From Paludibacteraceae bacterium (GTDB lineage Bacteria > Bacteroidota > Bacteroidia > Bacteroidales > Paludibacteraceae), in the NCBI GenBank assembly GCA_017480285.1, contig JAFVAX010000001.1:1-44716 (forward strand): a DNA stretch of 44,716 bases, in the 5' to 3' direction. Each line of letters opens with the position of its first letter. The stretch's first letter is position 1. The notes under the pieces are model-generated. The model saw only the letters and a list, made by a program, of their open reading frames with translations. It did not search any database and was not told the DNA's origin. The position numbers and the translations under genes are program-made. Positions 9,997-19,033 of the stretch are shown in pieces.

Positions 9997-10189
9997 ATAA
10001 AGTGCATATATTGCAATTTCAGTGCAATAAATTTGTAAAAATTGTACTGTTTTGATGCGATTAAGAATTAGACTGATTTCTACCTAATTCATAATTTTAT
10101 CCCCCATGTTTTTGGTTTTTCAATGGAAAAGATGCGTATCGTACCTCTATATGCCATAGTGCTGTTATGATTTTATCTTGAAAAAATAA

Positions 10190-10237
10190 GACTTTTAGCC
10201 AAATGTGTGATTTTTTATATACATTTGGCTGAAAGTC
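10190..10237. repeat. Long hairpin, copy 1 of a 53-base tandem repeat
   Basis: GACTTTTAGCCAAATGT pairs with ACATTTGGCTGAAAGTC across a 14-base loop. The stem is 17 positions with one T/G position. The 47 bases from 10192 recur exactly from 10245. Lying downstream of the parE operon, it may act as a terminator or 3' stabiliser, but no strong U run follows it. Confidence 0.8.
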
Positions 10238-10244
10238 CTGTGCT

Positions 10245-10290
10245 CTTTTAGCCAAATGTGTGATTTTTTATATACATTTGGCTGAAAGTC
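10245..10290. repeat. Long hairpin, copy 2 of a 53-base tandem repeat
   Basis: An exact copy of the 10192-10238 sequence starting 53 bases later, with the same 15-position stem (CTTTTAGCCAAATGT with ACATTTGGCTGAAAG). It begins 8 bases before the stop codon of the small membrane protein gene as read on the plus strand. Confidence 0.8.
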
Positions 10291-10298
10291 CCAAAAAA

Positions 10299-10703
10299 TT
10301 ATGCTGATTTGCGCTTTTCTCTGAGAATGATAAGTGCTTCGTCGTAGATATGAGCGGGAAGCGAGATATGCCGCATAGCAAGACTCTGTGTCCAGCCGAT
10401 AAGGTCGTCCTCACTGAGTGTGCTGTACACTTCCTCAATCATCTTAACCTGTTCTTCTGTAAATTCCGATGCAGGTATGTCTTTCAAACTATCCAATTCC
10501 TCGTCGTCATAATAGACTATATGGTCTGTTACCGGTGGCATCTTCTCACAAACAAGGTGCATACCACAGCAATTAGGGTCTTGAGTAGGCTTTTCTTGAT
10601 TGTCAGAAGTTTTTTGAGAAGTTTTTTTTCGTTGCCGTTCGCGCCATTCAAGCAGAATAACTATCACGGCGGTCATCAATATGAACAATATGAGTGGTAG
10701 CAT
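10299..10703 (-). CDS. Small single-pass membrane protein of unknown function
   Basis: A 134-residue protein with one N-terminal membrane segment (LPLILFILMTAVIVILLEW), a short basic linker, a CCGMHLVCE cysteine motif and an acidic region with YYDDEELD. I recall similar proteins in Bacteroidales, sometimes annotated as phospholipase, but see no phospholipase motif here. ATG 10703 begins one base after the parE stop codon, so translation is probably coupled. A TTG eight codons upstream is possible but less likely. It is the last gene of the operon, ahead of the tandem hairpins. Confidence 0.75.
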   Translation of the reverse strand: MLPLILFILMTAVIVILLEWRERQRKKTSQKTSDNQEKPTQDPNCCGMHLVCEKMPPVTDHIVYYDDEELDSLKDIPASEFTEEQVKMIEEVYSTLSEDDLIGWTQSLAMRHISLPAHIYDEALIILREKRKSA

Positions 10704-10704
10704 C

Positions 10705-12609
10705 TCAGTCGGCTTTGTCTTCTTCAACTACAAGATTATCAATAATGAAAGTCTGTCGGTTAGCCGTGTTCTCGCCCATATAGAACTGCAAAAGGTCGCT
10801 GACAGAGTCCTCTTTTCGAAGATGTACTTGGTCAAGGCGTATCTGAGAACCGATAAAGTCTTTGAACTCGTCGGGTGAAATCTCGCCCAAACCTTTGAAT
10901 CGTGTTATCTCCGGTGCAGGTTTGAGTTCTTCAATGGCACTCAGTCGCTCTTCCTCGCTGTAGCAGTAACGCACTGTCTTTTTGTTTCTCACACGGAAAA
11001 GCGGGGTTTGAAGAATATAGACATGCCCTTTCTTGACCAAGTCGGGGAAGAACTGCAGGAAGAAACAGAGCATCAAGAGCCGTATGTGCATACCGTCGTC
11101 GTCGGCATCGGTGGCGATGATAACCTTGTTGTAGCGCAGTCCGTCAAGACCGTCTTCGATATTAAGTGCCGACTGAAGGCAGTAGAACTCCTCGTTTTTA
11201 TATACTATCTCTTTTGTCAGACCGAAGGTGTTAAGTGGTTTACCTCGAAGGCTGAAAACGGCTTGTGTGTTCACATCGCGCGACTTGGTTATAGAACCCG
11301 AAGCCGACAAACCCTCTGTTATGAAAATGGCACTCTCGTCGCGAAGATCGTCGGTTGACTGTTTGTTCAGATAGAAGGGTTTGTTGTCGTTCAGGTGTAT
11401 CCGGCAGTCTCTCAATTTGGGGTTGTTCAGATTATTCTTTTTAGCGCGTTCTTTTGCAAGTTTGGTTACACCTTGTATGGCTTTGCGCTCTTTTTCCGAC
11501 TCTTGTATCTTCTGCAACATCACTTCCGTTATCTCAGGATGCTTGTGCAGATAGTTGTCAAGCTCGTGCGAGACGAAGTCGTTGATAAACTTATTGACAG
11601 ATATGCTACCTTCTTGAGGCGATATGTCGCGTGAGCCGAGTTTGACCTTGGTTTGACTTTCAAAGACGGGTTCTTCGATGTTGATGGCAATAGCCCCGAC
11701 AAGTCCGTTTCTGACATCCGACAACTCCATGTTTTTACCAAAGAACTCTTTTATCGTTCGTCCTACGGCTTCGCGATAAGCAGTCTGGTGAGTGCCACCC
11801 TGAATGGTATGCTGACCATTGACGAACGAGTAGTATTCGTCGTTGTTTTGGTCGGTATGTGTCAGTGCTATCTCTATGTCGTCGCCACTCAGGTGTATGA
11901 TAGGGTAGAGCGGGTCAACCGTCATATTCTCGTTCAGGAGGTCCAAGAGGCCGTTCTTTGAGTAGAAACGCTGTCCGTTATAGCGCAGAGTAAGCCCGGT
12001 GTTGAGATACGCATAGTTGCGCATCATGGTCTCTATATATTCGTCGCGGAAGGCAAAGTTCTCAAACAAACCATGCGAGCCGTCAGGCTCAAACTCAATG
12101 AGAGTACCTGTCTGTTCGTCGTTTTCGGTAGGTTGTATGCCCGTATCGGTGAGCAGTTTGCCTTGTTTGAACTCCACACGACGGTGCTGACCGTCGCGGA
12201 AAGCCTCGGCTGCAAACTTCCACGACAAGGCATTGACAGCTTTCAGACCTACACCATTCAGTCCGACCGACTTTTTGAATGCTTTAGAGTCGTATTTGGC
12301 ACCCGTATTAAGTAGCGAGACCACCTCCACAAGCTTGCCAAGCGGTATGCCACGACCATAGTCGCGTACGCGCACCTTGCCCTCACGGACTGTCACATCA
12401 ATAACTTTTCCGGCATTCATGCGGAACTCGTCAATGGAGTTGTCAACAGTCTCTTTGATGAGCACATAAATGCCGTCGTCGGAGTGTGAGCCGTCGCCTA
12501 ACTTGCCGATGTACATACCCGGGCGAAGCCGGATATGCTCCACATCTTCAAGGTGACGGACATTATCGTCGGTGTATTCTGCTACTGGTATGTTGTTATT
12601 TTCCGGCAT
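10705..12609 (-). CDS. parE: DNA topoisomerase IV subunit B
   Basis: A 634-residue type IIA topoisomerase ATPase subunit, which works with ParC to decatenate chromosomes. The GHKL ATPase domain shows RPGMYIG (29-35), ETVDNSIDE (53-61), DYGRGIPLG (83-91) and [11 protein letters not shown] (117-127). The TOPRIM domain shows EGLSASG (about 430), in place of the EGDSAGG usual in GyrB, and DADDDGMH (about 500). The [10 protein letters not shown] context and EGLSASG variant fit Bacteroidota ParE better than GyrB. It overlaps the upstream zinc-ribbon gene by 14 bases and is followed after one base by the small membrane protein. No parC is in the window. Confidence 0.9.
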   Translation of the reverse strand: MPENNNIPVAEYTDDNVRHLEDVEHIRLRPGMYIGKLGDGSHSDDGIYVLIKETVDNSIDEFRMNAGKVIDVTVREGKVRVRDYGRGIPLGKLVEVVSLLNTGAKYDSKAFKKSVGLNGVGLKAVNALSWKFAAEAFRDGQHRRVEFKQGKLLTDTGIQPTENDEQTGTLIEFEPDGSHGLFENFAFRDEYIETMMRNYAYLNTGLTLRYNGQRFYSKNGLLDLLNENMTVDPLYPIIHLSGDDIEIALTHTDQNNDEYYSFVNGQHTIQGGTHQTAYREAVGRTIKEFFGKNMELSDVRNGLVGAIAINIEEPVFESQTKVKLGSRDISPQEGSISVNKFINDFVSHELDNYLHKHPEITEVMLQKIQESEKERKAIQGVTKLAKERAKKNNLNNPKLRDCRIHLNDNKPFYLNKQSTDDLRDESAIFITEGLSASGSITKSRDVNTQAVFSLRGKPLNTFGLTKEIVYKNEEFYCLQSALNIEDGLDGLRYNKVIIATDADDDGMHIRLLMLCFFLQFFPDLVKKGHVYILQTPLFRVRNKKTVRYCYSEEERLSAIEELKPAPEITRFKGLGEISPDEFKDFIGSQIRLDQVHLRKEDSVSDLLQFYMGENTANRQTFIIDNLVVEEDKAD

Positions 12610-13354
12610 ATTCGTTTGCCATATCTTTATCTACAAGTATTCGACCGCAGTATTCGCAAACAATAATTTTCTTTCTCAGACGGATATCAAGTTGGCGTTG
12701 TGCAGGTATCTTGTTGTGGCAACCTCCGCAAGCGTCTCTTTCAATCGTTACGACAGCAAGACCATTGCGGGCGTTCTGGCGGATACGATGGAATGCTGAC
12801 AAAAGTCGCTCATCTTCAATATGCTCCTCAATCTGTTGTGCACGCTCAAGCAGGTTCTCTGTCTGTTCGCGAGTTTCAGAAAGGATACCGTCAAGTTCTG
12901 ATTTCTTTTGTTTGAGTTCAGCCGAACGCTCGTTGATGTCGGTTGTTGTAGTAACCTTGTCTTCTTTTCTTTGCTCAAGGATACGAGTGAAATCTTTTAT
13001 TTTCTTCTGACTCAAATCAATATCAAGTTCTTGATATTCAATTTCTTTTGTCAGTCCGTCGAACTCACGGTTGTTTGCTACTTTTTCTTGTTGCTCTTTG
13101 TAGCGTGCGATAGATGCTTGTGCGTTTTGCATCTTGATGTGGTGCTCCTGAATCTTGGCTTCCATCTCTTTGATTTCAGCGTCGATATTTTTCAGACGGG
13201 TCTTCAAGCCTTCCACTTCGTCGCCCATGTCTTTCACTTCTTGTGGCAACTCGCCTTGGAGAATGCGAAGTTCGTCAATCTTTGAATCCACTTGTTGGAG
13301 TTCATACAACGCACGAAGTTTCTGTTCGTTGGTCAATTCTTTTTCTTTTTCCAT
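12596..13354 (-). CDS. Coiled-coil protein with C-terminal C4 zinc ribbon
   Basis: A 252-residue protein. Residues about 15-185 are a long charged coiled coil rich in E, K and Q. The C-terminus has two CxxC pairs (C209/C212 and C233/C236) forming a zinc ribbon of the zf-RING_7 (PF02591) type. Members are cytoplasmic and widespread; a nucleic-acid-binding role is usually assumed but I cannot show it. The gene ends 14 bases inside the parE start and follows the NIF3-like gene by 40 bases, so it belongs to the parE operon. ATG 13354 is the only sensible start. Confidence 0.88.
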   Translation of the reverse strand: MEKEKELTNEQKLRALYELQQVDSKIDELRILQGELPQEVKDMGDEVEGLKTRLKNIDAEIKEMEAKIQEHHIKMQNAQASIARYKEQQEKVANNREFDGLTKEIEYQELDIDLSQKKIKDFTRILEQRKEDKVTTTTDINERSAELKQKKSELDGILSETREQTENLLERAQQIEEHIEDERLLSAFHRIRQNARNGLAVVTIERDACGGCHNKIPAQRQLDIRLRKKIIVCEYCGRILVDKDMANEYAGK

Positions 13355-13394
13355 TGTTATTTAGTTGTTTTAGATATTTTTTCTTTTTATACTT

Positions 13395-14204
13395 TTATGC
13401 ATAGTATATACCGCTATGGTCGGTTTCAGCAAGCAAGACATTGAGCGTAGGGTGTGCATTTTTGAGCAAATCTTTGAATATCTCTTTCGTAAACTGTTCG
13501 CTTTCGAAATGCCCTATATCAACGGCGGTTATGCGGTTGTCTGCCCGTTGGAAGTCGTGGTATTTGAAGTCGGCACTTATATACATATCTGCACCTTGTT
13601 TGGCAGCAGTCTCTAAAAACTCGCTTCCGGCACCGCCACACAAGGCGATGCGTTGCACTTGTTTTTTATGTGGCTTAGTAAAGCGTACCATCGACGAACG
13701 AAACACTTGCTTTATATGTTGAAGAAAAGTGTTTATTTCCTGTGGTTGCCTTAGTTCGCCGACAACGCCTAATCCTATCTCTTCGCTTTTTGTCTGAACA
13801 AGCACTTGGCAGTTTTCAATCCCAAGTTTATCAGCCATTTTCCTTGACACACCGTTTGGCGCCACATCCATCGGTGTGTGCGAACTATAAAGCACAAGGT
13901 CGTTCTTTATAGCAAGTCTGGTTATACGCTCCTCGTGAGTATTGTCTTGTATCGTTTTTAGTCCGTGAAAAAGCAGAGGGTGGTGCGATACAATCATCTC
14001 ACATCTCTTTTGTAAGGCTTCCTCTATCACTCTTTCAGTTATGTCCGTACACAACAACACAGAGGTAACTTGTGCCTCTTTCAACCCGATCTGAAGTCCT
14101 GAATTATCCCATGGCTCTTGCCAAGAGAGCGGGGCTGTCAGTTCGATTGTTTGGATGATATCTTTGGCGGTCAAAACTCTGTTTTTATCCTTTCTTTGCT
14201 CCAA
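13395..14204 (-). CDS. NIF3-like (YbgI/DUF34) dinuclear metal-centre protein
   Basis: A 269-residue protein of the NIF3 family, which forms a ring-shaped hexamer with two metal ions per subunit; the biological role is unsettled. Metal-binding motifs are SHHPLLFHG (73-81), SSHTPMD (107-113) and HFESEQ near 233. The length matches the short form (E. coli YbgI is about 247 residues); many Bacteroidota homologues are about 365 residues because of an inserted PII-like domain, absent here. No ATG exists in the right place. TTG 14204 overlaps the DUF5606 gene by 20 bases, and TTG 14174 is an alternative lying just after that gene's stop. Either would start before AKDIIQTIELTAPLSWQE, which matches the normal N-terminus. 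Confidence 0.87.
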   Translation of the reverse strand: MEQRKDKNRVLTAKDIIQTIELTAPLSWQEPWDNSGLQIGLKEAQVTSVLLCTDITERVIEEALQKRCEMIVSHHPLLFHGLKTIQDNTHEERITRLAIKNDLVLYSSHTPMDVAPNGVSRKMADKLGIENCQVLVQTKSEEIGLGVVGELRQPQEINTFLQHIKQVFRSSMVRFTKPHKKQVQRIALCGGAGSEFLETAAKQGADMYISADFKYHDFQRADNRITAVDIGHFESEQFTKEIFKDLLKNAHPTLNVLLAETDHSGIYYA

Positions 14205-14715
14205 CGCTTGTACGAGCCTGTGAAGCCGCAGATTTAGTGGTTTTTACCTGTTGTTGCTTCGGACGAACTTCCGTAGGTTTGCTATCCGTCACTTCTACTT
14301 TGGCTGTTTCGTCAGTGTCTTCTTCAACAGTGAAGTCGTTTATACCGGCACCGATGAGTATGTTGTACCAATTGACAAGTTTGCGTATGTCTGACGGATA
14401 AACACGGTCTTCGTCATAGGTGGGCAATACCTCGCGGAAGAAACTGCGAAGTTGTTCGTTATCGGCTTTCTTGGCATCAAAGGTGCATTTCTCGCCTCCG
14501 CATTTCTCTTTCAGTGAGGTCAGTACATCAGAGAGAGGCTTGTCCTCGTCGGTAGTGAACATTGATATATCAGCCAGACTGACAACGCGGTCGCGTATAG
14601 TGGTGGGCATACGCTTGCCATCCAACAGCGACTCAACGATAAGCATGTTTTGTCCGCGGGTAACGAGTTTGAAAAGTCCGGGTTTGCCTGTTATGGCAAG
14701 TATTGATTTAAGCAT
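14185..14715 (-). CDS. DUF5606-family protein
   Basis: A 176-residue cytoplasmic protein. The N-terminus (MLKSILAITGKPGLFKLVTR, then QNMLIVESLLDGKR) matches the Bacteroidota DUF5606 family. A second acidic/basic domain (about 85-130) contains the LRSFFREVLPTYDEDRVY and DIRKLVNWYN segments typical of these proteins. The last 45 residues are a low-complexity K/T/Q/S tail. Function is unknown. It is first in the five-gene parE operon, with a predicted promoter at 14744-14775 and ATG 14715. Confidence 0.88.
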   Translation of the reverse strand: MLKSILAITGKPGLFKLVTRGQNMLIVESLLDGKRMPTTIRDRVVSLADISMFTTDEDKPLSDVLTSLKEKCGGEKCTFDAKKADNEQLRSFFREVLPTYDEDRVYPSDIRKLVNWYNILIGAGINDFTVEEDTDETAKVEVTDSKPTEVRPKQQQVKTTKSAASQARTSVGAKKG

Positions 14716-14743
14716 AAAATTATAATTTTTTACATATTTGCTA

Positions 14744-14775
14744 CAAAGTTAGCAAAAATTATTTTATTTTGCAAT
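14744..14775 (-). promoter_or_regulatory. Predicted promoter of the DUF5606-parE operon
   Basis: On the minus strand, ATTG (14775-14772) and TAACTTTG (14751-14744) are 20 bases apart, fitting the -33/-7 Bacteroidetes pattern. The leader to ATG 14715 would be short, about 20-25 nt. It sits immediately downstream of the gcvH stop codon. Confidence 0.5.
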
Positions 14776-14778
14776 TTT

Positions 14779-15159
14779 TTATGCAATAAGTTTCTCGTAT
14801 GCTTTTGCATCCAAGAGATTGCTTTTTTCTGCAATATCTTTCACTTTTATGCGAATCATCCAGCCTTTTCCGTATGGGTCTTGATTTACAAGTTCGGGTG
14901 CGGCATCCAAGTCTTCGTTTATCTCAAGTACTTCACCCGAGAGTGGCATATTAAGGTCGGAGACGGTTTTTACTGCCTCAACCGAGCCGAACACTTCGCC
15001 TTGGTCTATGGTTTCGCCAAGTGTGGGGACATCCACAAAGACTATCTCGCCCAATTCTGATTGTGCAAAATCTGTTATTCCTACAAAGGCTTCGTCGCCT
15101 TCTATTCTTATCCACTCGTGTTCGTTGGTATAAAGCAGGTTTTCAGGAATGTTTGACAT
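14779..15159 (-). CDS. gcvH: Glycine cleavage system H protein
   Basis: A 126-residue lipoyl carrier of the glycine cleavage system, shuttling the aminomethyl group between the P, T and L proteins in the cytoplasm. The lipoylation site is K64 in SVEAVKTVSD. Also visible are the family-typical LYTNEHEWIRIEG start, GITDFAQSELGEIVFVDVP and NQDPYGKGWMIRIK. The start is ATG 15159; a longer frame reaching 15408 antisense-reads the HU gene and is not real. No other gcv gene is nearby, which is common when H is encoded apart from P and T. I found no clear promoter in the 94 bases upstream. Confidence 0.95.
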   Translation of the reverse strand: MSNIPENLLYTNEHEWIRIEGDEAFVGITDFAQSELGEIVFVDVPTLGETIDQGEVFGSVEAVKTVSDLNMPLSGEVLEINEDLDAAPELVNQDPYGKGWMIRIKVKDIAEKSNLLDAKAYEKLIA

Positions 15160-15204
15160 AATATAAAAATTGTTAATTAGTAAATGCTTATGTTTTTGTT
15201 GTGT

Positions 15205-15237
15205 AAAAAAAAAGATAGCTTTGGTGCTATCTTTTTT
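15205..15237 (-). terminator. Intrinsic terminator of the HU gene
   Basis: GATAGC and GCTATC form the stem around a TTTGGT loop, flanked by A and T runs on both sides, starting 17 bases after the HU stop codon. The U run on the minus-strand transcript makes it a standard rho-independent terminator. The symmetric flanks could make it work in both directions. Confidence 0.8.
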
Positions 15238-15253
15238 ATTACACAGCATAGGA

Positions 15254-15523
15254 TTAGAGAGCCTCTGCCAAAGCTTTGCCTGCTTTGAATTTAGCAACTT
15301 TCTTTGCAGGGATTTGGATTTTAGCACCGTTAGCTGGGTTAACACCTTGACGAGCTTCGCGTTTTGCAACTGCGAAAGTACCAAAACCAATGAGTTGTAC
15401 AGCCTCACCTTTTTTCAATGAGTCAGCGATAGCCTCAACAGCGGCATCAAGAGCCTTTGCGGCAGCGGCTTTTGTAAGACCGGCCTTTTCTGCAATAGCA
15501 GCAACAAGTTCTGATTTGTTCAT
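15254..15523 (-). CDS. HU family DNA-binding protein
   Basis: An 89-residue nucleoid protein of normal length. MNKSELVAAIAEKAGLTK is the helical dimerisation part, followed by GEAVQLIGFGTFAVAKR and the DNA-binding arm with NPANGAKIQIPAKKVAKFK. HU dimers bend and compact DNA without strong sequence preference. The gene is alone, with a terminator 17 bases downstream and a predicted promoter at 15623-15653. The start is ATG 15523. Confidence 0.96.
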   Translation of the reverse strand: MNKSELVAAIAEKAGLTKAAAAKALDAAVEAIADSLKKGEAVQLIGFGTFAVAKREARQGVNPANGAKIQIPAKKVAKFKAGKALAEAL

Positions 15524-15622
15524 AAAGCAAAAAAATTAAAAATTAAAAAACATCAATTCGGTCTATATATTGTTAAACCTTAATTTTTTGAATTTCTTTG
15601 TAGTAAAAAGGTTTTTCAACTG

Positions 15623-15653
15623 CAAATATATAATAAAATTTTCGGTTTTCAAA
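15623..15653 (-). promoter_or_regulatory. Predicted promoter of the HU gene
   Basis: Minus-strand TTTG (15653-15650) and TATATTTG (15630-15623) with a 19-base spacer match the Bacteroidetes consensus. The leader is about 90-100 nt. Confidence 0.6.
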
Positions 15654-15693
15654 TTTTTTTTGAAAAAAATGTTAAAAAATCAATAATTTATCG

Positions 15694-15701
15694 TATTTTT
15701 G
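15694..15701 (+). promoter_or_regulatory. Possible -7 element for the rhomboid gene
   Basis: TATTTTTG matches TAnnTTTG 35 bases before ATG 15737. No well-placed -33 TTTG is seen, so this is a weak call. Confidence 0.35.
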
Positions 15702-15736
15702 TAGTCGAAATAGGTAAAATTTATAAATTTTTTAGT

Positions 15737-16600
15737 ATGAGTGATAATTTTTTTGGCAGTTTGCCTTCAGTTACAAAAAACCTTCTTATAATAAATGTAC
15801 TTTGTTTTTTTGCAGACTATGTGCTTGAATCTCGGTTTGGTATATCGTTGACCAATTTGTTCGGTCTGCATTATTTTCTCTCACCTGTGTTTTTCATCTG
15901 GCAGCCACTGACCTATATGTTTATGCATGCCAATTTCTCGCACTTGTTTTTTAACATGTTCGCTGTCTTTATGTTTGCTCCACCACTCGAACAACGTTGG
16001 GGAAGCAAGCGTTTTCTGACATATTATTTGTTTTCAGGTGTTGGTGCTGCCTGCGTACAGACTTTTGTATGGTGGCTTATGTTTGGCGAAGCCGCCGCTT
16101 TGCATGTAACTATTGGTGCTTCTGGTGCAGTATTCGGCATTTTGTTTGCCTTTGGTTGGCTATTCCCCGATGTGAGAATGTTTGTATTCCCGATACCTAT
16201 ACCTATAAGAGCAAGAGTGTTTGTTATAATTTATGCTCTTATTGAACTCTTTGCCGGACTTGCCAATGTAAGTGGCGACAATGTTGCCCATTTTGCCCAT
16301 TTAGGCGGTATGTTGTTCGGCTGGATACTTCTGTTGTGGTGGCGGCGAAACGATGACGACAATATCTTCCATACCAACTATACTTCGCCTACATTGGAAA
16401 AGTTGCGTAATTGGTGGAAGCAACACGGCTTCGGCTCAAAGCGTCAAGAAAAGGAATACACAGGCTATCATTACCAAGACCCTGTTCGTGAGTCTAAAAA
16501 AGAAAATGATGATAAAGAGATAGAACGCATACTTGAAAAAATTAAGACATCCGGCTATAGCAGTCTGACTGACGAAGAAAGAGCCAAGATTTTTAAGTAA
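15737..16600 (+). CDS. Rhomboid family intramembrane serine protease
   Basis: A 287-residue inner-membrane protease that cleaves within or near membrane segments of its substrates. The catalytic pair is S129 in GASGAVFG and H188 in AHFAHLGG. The supporting motif MHANFSHLFFNM (63-74) and the following LEQRWGS loop are typical of the family. About six membrane segments fill residues 12-205. The C-terminal 80 residues are cytoplasmic-looking, charged and possibly helical, with a GYSSLTDEERAKIF end common in Bacteroidota rhomboids. The next gene starts 19 bases downstream on the same strand. Confidence 0.93.
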   Translation: MSDNFFGSLPSVTKNLLIINVLCFFADYVLESRFGISLTNLFGLHYFLSPVFFIWQPLTYMFMHANFSHLFFNMFAVFMFAPPLEQRWGSKRFLTYYLFSGVGAACVQTFVWWLMFGEAAALHVTIGASGAVFGILFAFGWLFPDVRMFVFPIPIPIRARVFVIIYALIELFAGLANVSGDNVAHFAHLGGMLFGWILLLWWRRNDDDNIFHTNYTSPTLEKLRNWWKQHGFGSKRQEKEYTGYHYQDPVRESKKENDDKEIERILEKIKTSGYSSLTDEERAKIFK

Positions 16601-16619
16601 AAACATATATTTAAGCCTT

Positions 16620-17651
16620 TTGAAAAGGGGATTTTTCACATTGAGTTTTCTTGTTCTGACAACAATAGCGTCACTTCTTTTGTTGTTGGCAGGTGTATGC
16701 AAGTTCCTTTCACCGAAATACTTTTTCCCGTTAGCCCTTTTGGGAATCGGTTTTGAGTGGCTGTTGCTAATCAATGCGGTTTTTCTTATTGTGTGGCTTT
16801 TTACCGACAATAAGCGATATTTTGTTATTCCGCTTTTGGCTATTGTTTTCAATATCGGTGGTTTACGCAAGACTTTCAGTCATAGCAGCGGAAGGATAAA
16901 AGGTGAAAACAAGATAACTGTTGTTTCCTACAATGTTGGTGCTTTTTCGGGCAATAGGAAAGAGATTATAAAATTCTTACGCACAACAGATGCCGACATT
17001 GTCTGTTTGCAGGAGATTGTCTGCTCGCCTAAGGTTGGCAGTTTGGAAAATTTGAAAAGCAGTCTCAATTACCCGTATTGTTACATTGATTTCAAGAAGT
17101 ATCGCACTTCCCGCAAGTATGGTATGGCTGTTTTCAGCAAGTATCCCATTTTGAACAAACATACTATTCAATACGAGTCGCGTACCAATCAATCGGATTA
17201 TTGCGATGTCGTTGTAGGGAAAGATACTATCCGATTGTTTAACAACCACTTGCAGTCCAATCGTTTGACTTTTGAAGATATACAGGCTTCAAGTGAGATG
17301 GAGTCTGTTCAGCGCGTGGGACTGAAACTCAAAGACGCTTATCCTTTGCGTGCCGGGCAAGCACGAGCAGTGGCTAAAGAGATAAAAAAATCGCCCTACA
17401 AAGTTATTGTTACAGGCGATTTCAACGATACTCCTATTTCATATACTTATCATACAATGAGTCGAGGTCTTAGCGATGCCTTTCTCACCGCAGGAGGATT
17501 TATGTCGTTAGGGCATACTTTTGAGAAACGAGGATTAGGTATTCGTATCGACTATATACTCACTTCACCTCAGATATCTGCAACCGATTTCGTGGTTACA
17601 AAAAATAGATTCAGCGACCATTATCCGATTCTGACCACGCTCTCGTGGTGA
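16620..17651 (+). CDS. Membrane-anchored endonuclease/exonuclease/phosphatase family protein
   Basis: A 343-residue protein with two or three N-terminal membrane segments (about 7-80) and an EEP-fold domain from about 98. Active-site motifs are SYNVGAF (103-109), LQEI (E132), GDFND (266-270) and SDH (332-334). Family members hydrolyse phosphodiester or phosphate bonds of nucleic acids, lipids or inositol phosphates; the substrate is not evident. There is no ATG: TTG 16620 is the best start because it precedes the first membrane segment and lies 19 bases after the rhomboid stop. The two genes are likely one operon. Its stop codon abuts the stop codon of the convergent DUF6242 gene. Confidence 0.88.
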   Translation: MKRGFFTLSFLVLTTIASLLLLLAGVCKFLSPKYFFPLALLGIGFEWLLLINAVFLIVWLFTDNKRYFVIPLLAIVFNIGGLRKTFSHSSGRIKGENKITVVSYNVGAFSGNRKEIIKFLRTTDADIVCLQEIVCSPKVGSLENLKSSLNYPYCYIDFKKYRTSRKYGMAVFSKYPILNKHTIQYESRTNQSDYCDVVVGKDTIRLFNNHLQSNRLTFEDIQASSEMESVQRVGLKLKDAYPLRAGQARAVAKEIKKSPYKVIVTGDFNDTPISYTYHTMSRGLSDAFLTAGGFMSLGHTFEKRGLGIRIDYILTSPQISATDFVVTKNRFSDHYPILTTLSW

Positions 17652-18995
17652 TTACTTCTTTTCCCAATCAATACTGTTGAGTCTGCCTTTGTAAACATCT
17701 GAAAGGCAGGTGTTAAGGCTATCCTTACCACCAACTATGAACAGGTTGGAATGTGTGTCGGTAAAAACGGAATGCCGGCTACGGTTTTTGTATGTCTCCG
17801 GCAGTTTATTATGTGCAGAGTCCGGCACCTGCCAACTTATGCCCTCGTCGTCGGATACAAGCATTGCGTCTCTCAAATGATTGTCTTTGTCCGTGCCGCC
17901 AAACAAGTACAACTTCTCATCATAACTAACGATAGCGGCATCTGCAAGCGGCTCAAACGGGTGGCGTGAACCGGTAAAGTCTGACCATACATAACCTCTT
18001 GAGGCAGAGTACTCTACATTCCATCTTGAGGCAGTAAGGTTACCGTCTTTGTCCGTACCGCCTATGACAACTGCGCGTTTGCGAAGACTGCTGCTATAGA
18101 AGGTTGTGGTCGTGAAATGGTCTGTAGGGAAAGTTTCGGGGAGCGTCATTTGCTCACGCCAGTCGCTACAGTTGCCTGTTACGCAAAGGGCGAGTTGCTC
18201 ATCATGACGGGTTATTGCCCAAAGACTGTCGTTGAAAGTAAAGAGCAAACGCTCAAACAATTGTTCTGAAGACTTGCTTTCCCATACCATACCGTCAGAC
18301 GACGAATACAACATATTCTCTTGAGCATAATATAACATATTTTTGTATGGCAAAATTGACTTCAGTTTTACATCTGTTGGTAATCCTTCAACCGTATTTT
18401 CAGTCCATTCGGTAGCATCTTGAGAAGTATAAAGTTTCACTTGTCCGTTCTGAAGTACAAACAAGTAGAACTGCTCGTTGGCATAAAAAGCATGTTGCAG
18501 GTCCCCTTCCGCCACAGTATAGATATTGCCGTTCAACTCGTTCCATTCATACAAGTCAGGGTCAACCTGATGTACATTGACATAGATGTTATACCATTTG
18601 CTATGCTGTAGGTCGGAAGATATGGCGAAAAGCCTTGTCGGTCTCTGAAGAAAATTGATGGTATCTCTACCGGTCAGTTCCAAAGTATCGTCAATGGTAT
18701 ATATGTTTGCCGTACCTATCTGCTGATTGAATACAAACCGTGCAACAACGCTGTCAATACGGGTGCCGTAAAGAAGTGAATCGATGTTATAAATAAGTCC
18801 GGTGTCGGTGTCCAAACGGTTGTCTATGGTAAAAACAGCTGCAGCAAGACCCGGGAAACTGTCGTTTGCTACAAACGTCATACTCTTAAGCGTGGCATCA
18901 TCGGAGGTGGTAACAGTGTTTTTGGCGGTTTTAATGCAACCGGAAAAACTTACGGCTACCGCTAAAAACGACAATATATAGCAAATATTTTTCAT
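17652..18995 (-). CDS. DUF6242-like lipoprotein with kelch-like repeats
   Basis: A 447-residue predicted lipoprotein: signal peptide MKNICYILSFLAVAVSFSGC with the lipobox ending at C20. An N-terminal beta-sandwich-like part (about 30-165) is followed by repeated blades of about 50 residues (LYSSSDGMVWES, AVVIGGTDKDGN, LYLFGGTDKDNH, LFIVGGKDSLN), suggesting a kelch-type propeller. This matches Bacteroidales DUF6242 proteins. Function is unknown; an outer-membrane or periplasmic location is inferred from the lipobox. It is transcribed alone from a promoter that overlaps the promoter of the divergent exonuclease gene. Confidence 0.85.
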   Translation of the reverse strand: MKNICYILSFLAVAVSFSGCIKTAKNTVTTSDDATLKSMTFVANDSFPGLAAAVFTIDNRLDTDTGLIYNIDSLLYGTRIDSVVARFVFNQQIGTANIYTIDDTLELTGRDTINFLQRPTRLFAISSDLQHSKWYNIYVNVHQVDPDLYEWNELNGNIYTVAEGDLQHAFYANEQFYLFVLQNGQVKLYTSQDATEWTENTVEGLPTDVKLKSILPYKNMLYYAQENMLYSSSDGMVWESKSSEQLFERLLFTFNDSLWAITRHDEQLALCVTGNCSDWREQMTLPETFPTDHFTTTTFYSSSLRKRAVVIGGTDKDGNLTASRWNVEYSASRGYVWSDFTGSRHPFEPLADAAIVSYDEKLYLFGGTDKDNHLRDAMLVSDDEGISWQVPDSAHNKLPETYKNRSRHSVFTDTHSNLFIVGGKDSLNTCLSDVYKGRLNSIDWEKK

Positions 18996-19033
18996 ACTAT
19001 TTTAAGTGTTCTATATTTACATTATTATATTTT

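Larger units (their letters stand above)
9820..10298. other. Gene-free stretch (479 bp)
   Basis: AT-rich and without a convincing reading frame. It holds the predicted DUF4105 promoter at its left and two identical hairpin repeats at its right (10190-10290). I see nothing recognisable between about 10000 and 10190. Confidence 0.7.

Noticed and set aside
10028..10035. Plus-strand TAAATTTG as a promoter
   Set aside because: There is no -33 element at the right distance and no rightward gene downstream before 15737.
15160..15408. Extended N-terminus of the glycine cleavage H protein frame
   Set aside because: It overlaps the HU coding region and its terminator in a different frame; the family starts at MSNIPENLLYTNEHEW.
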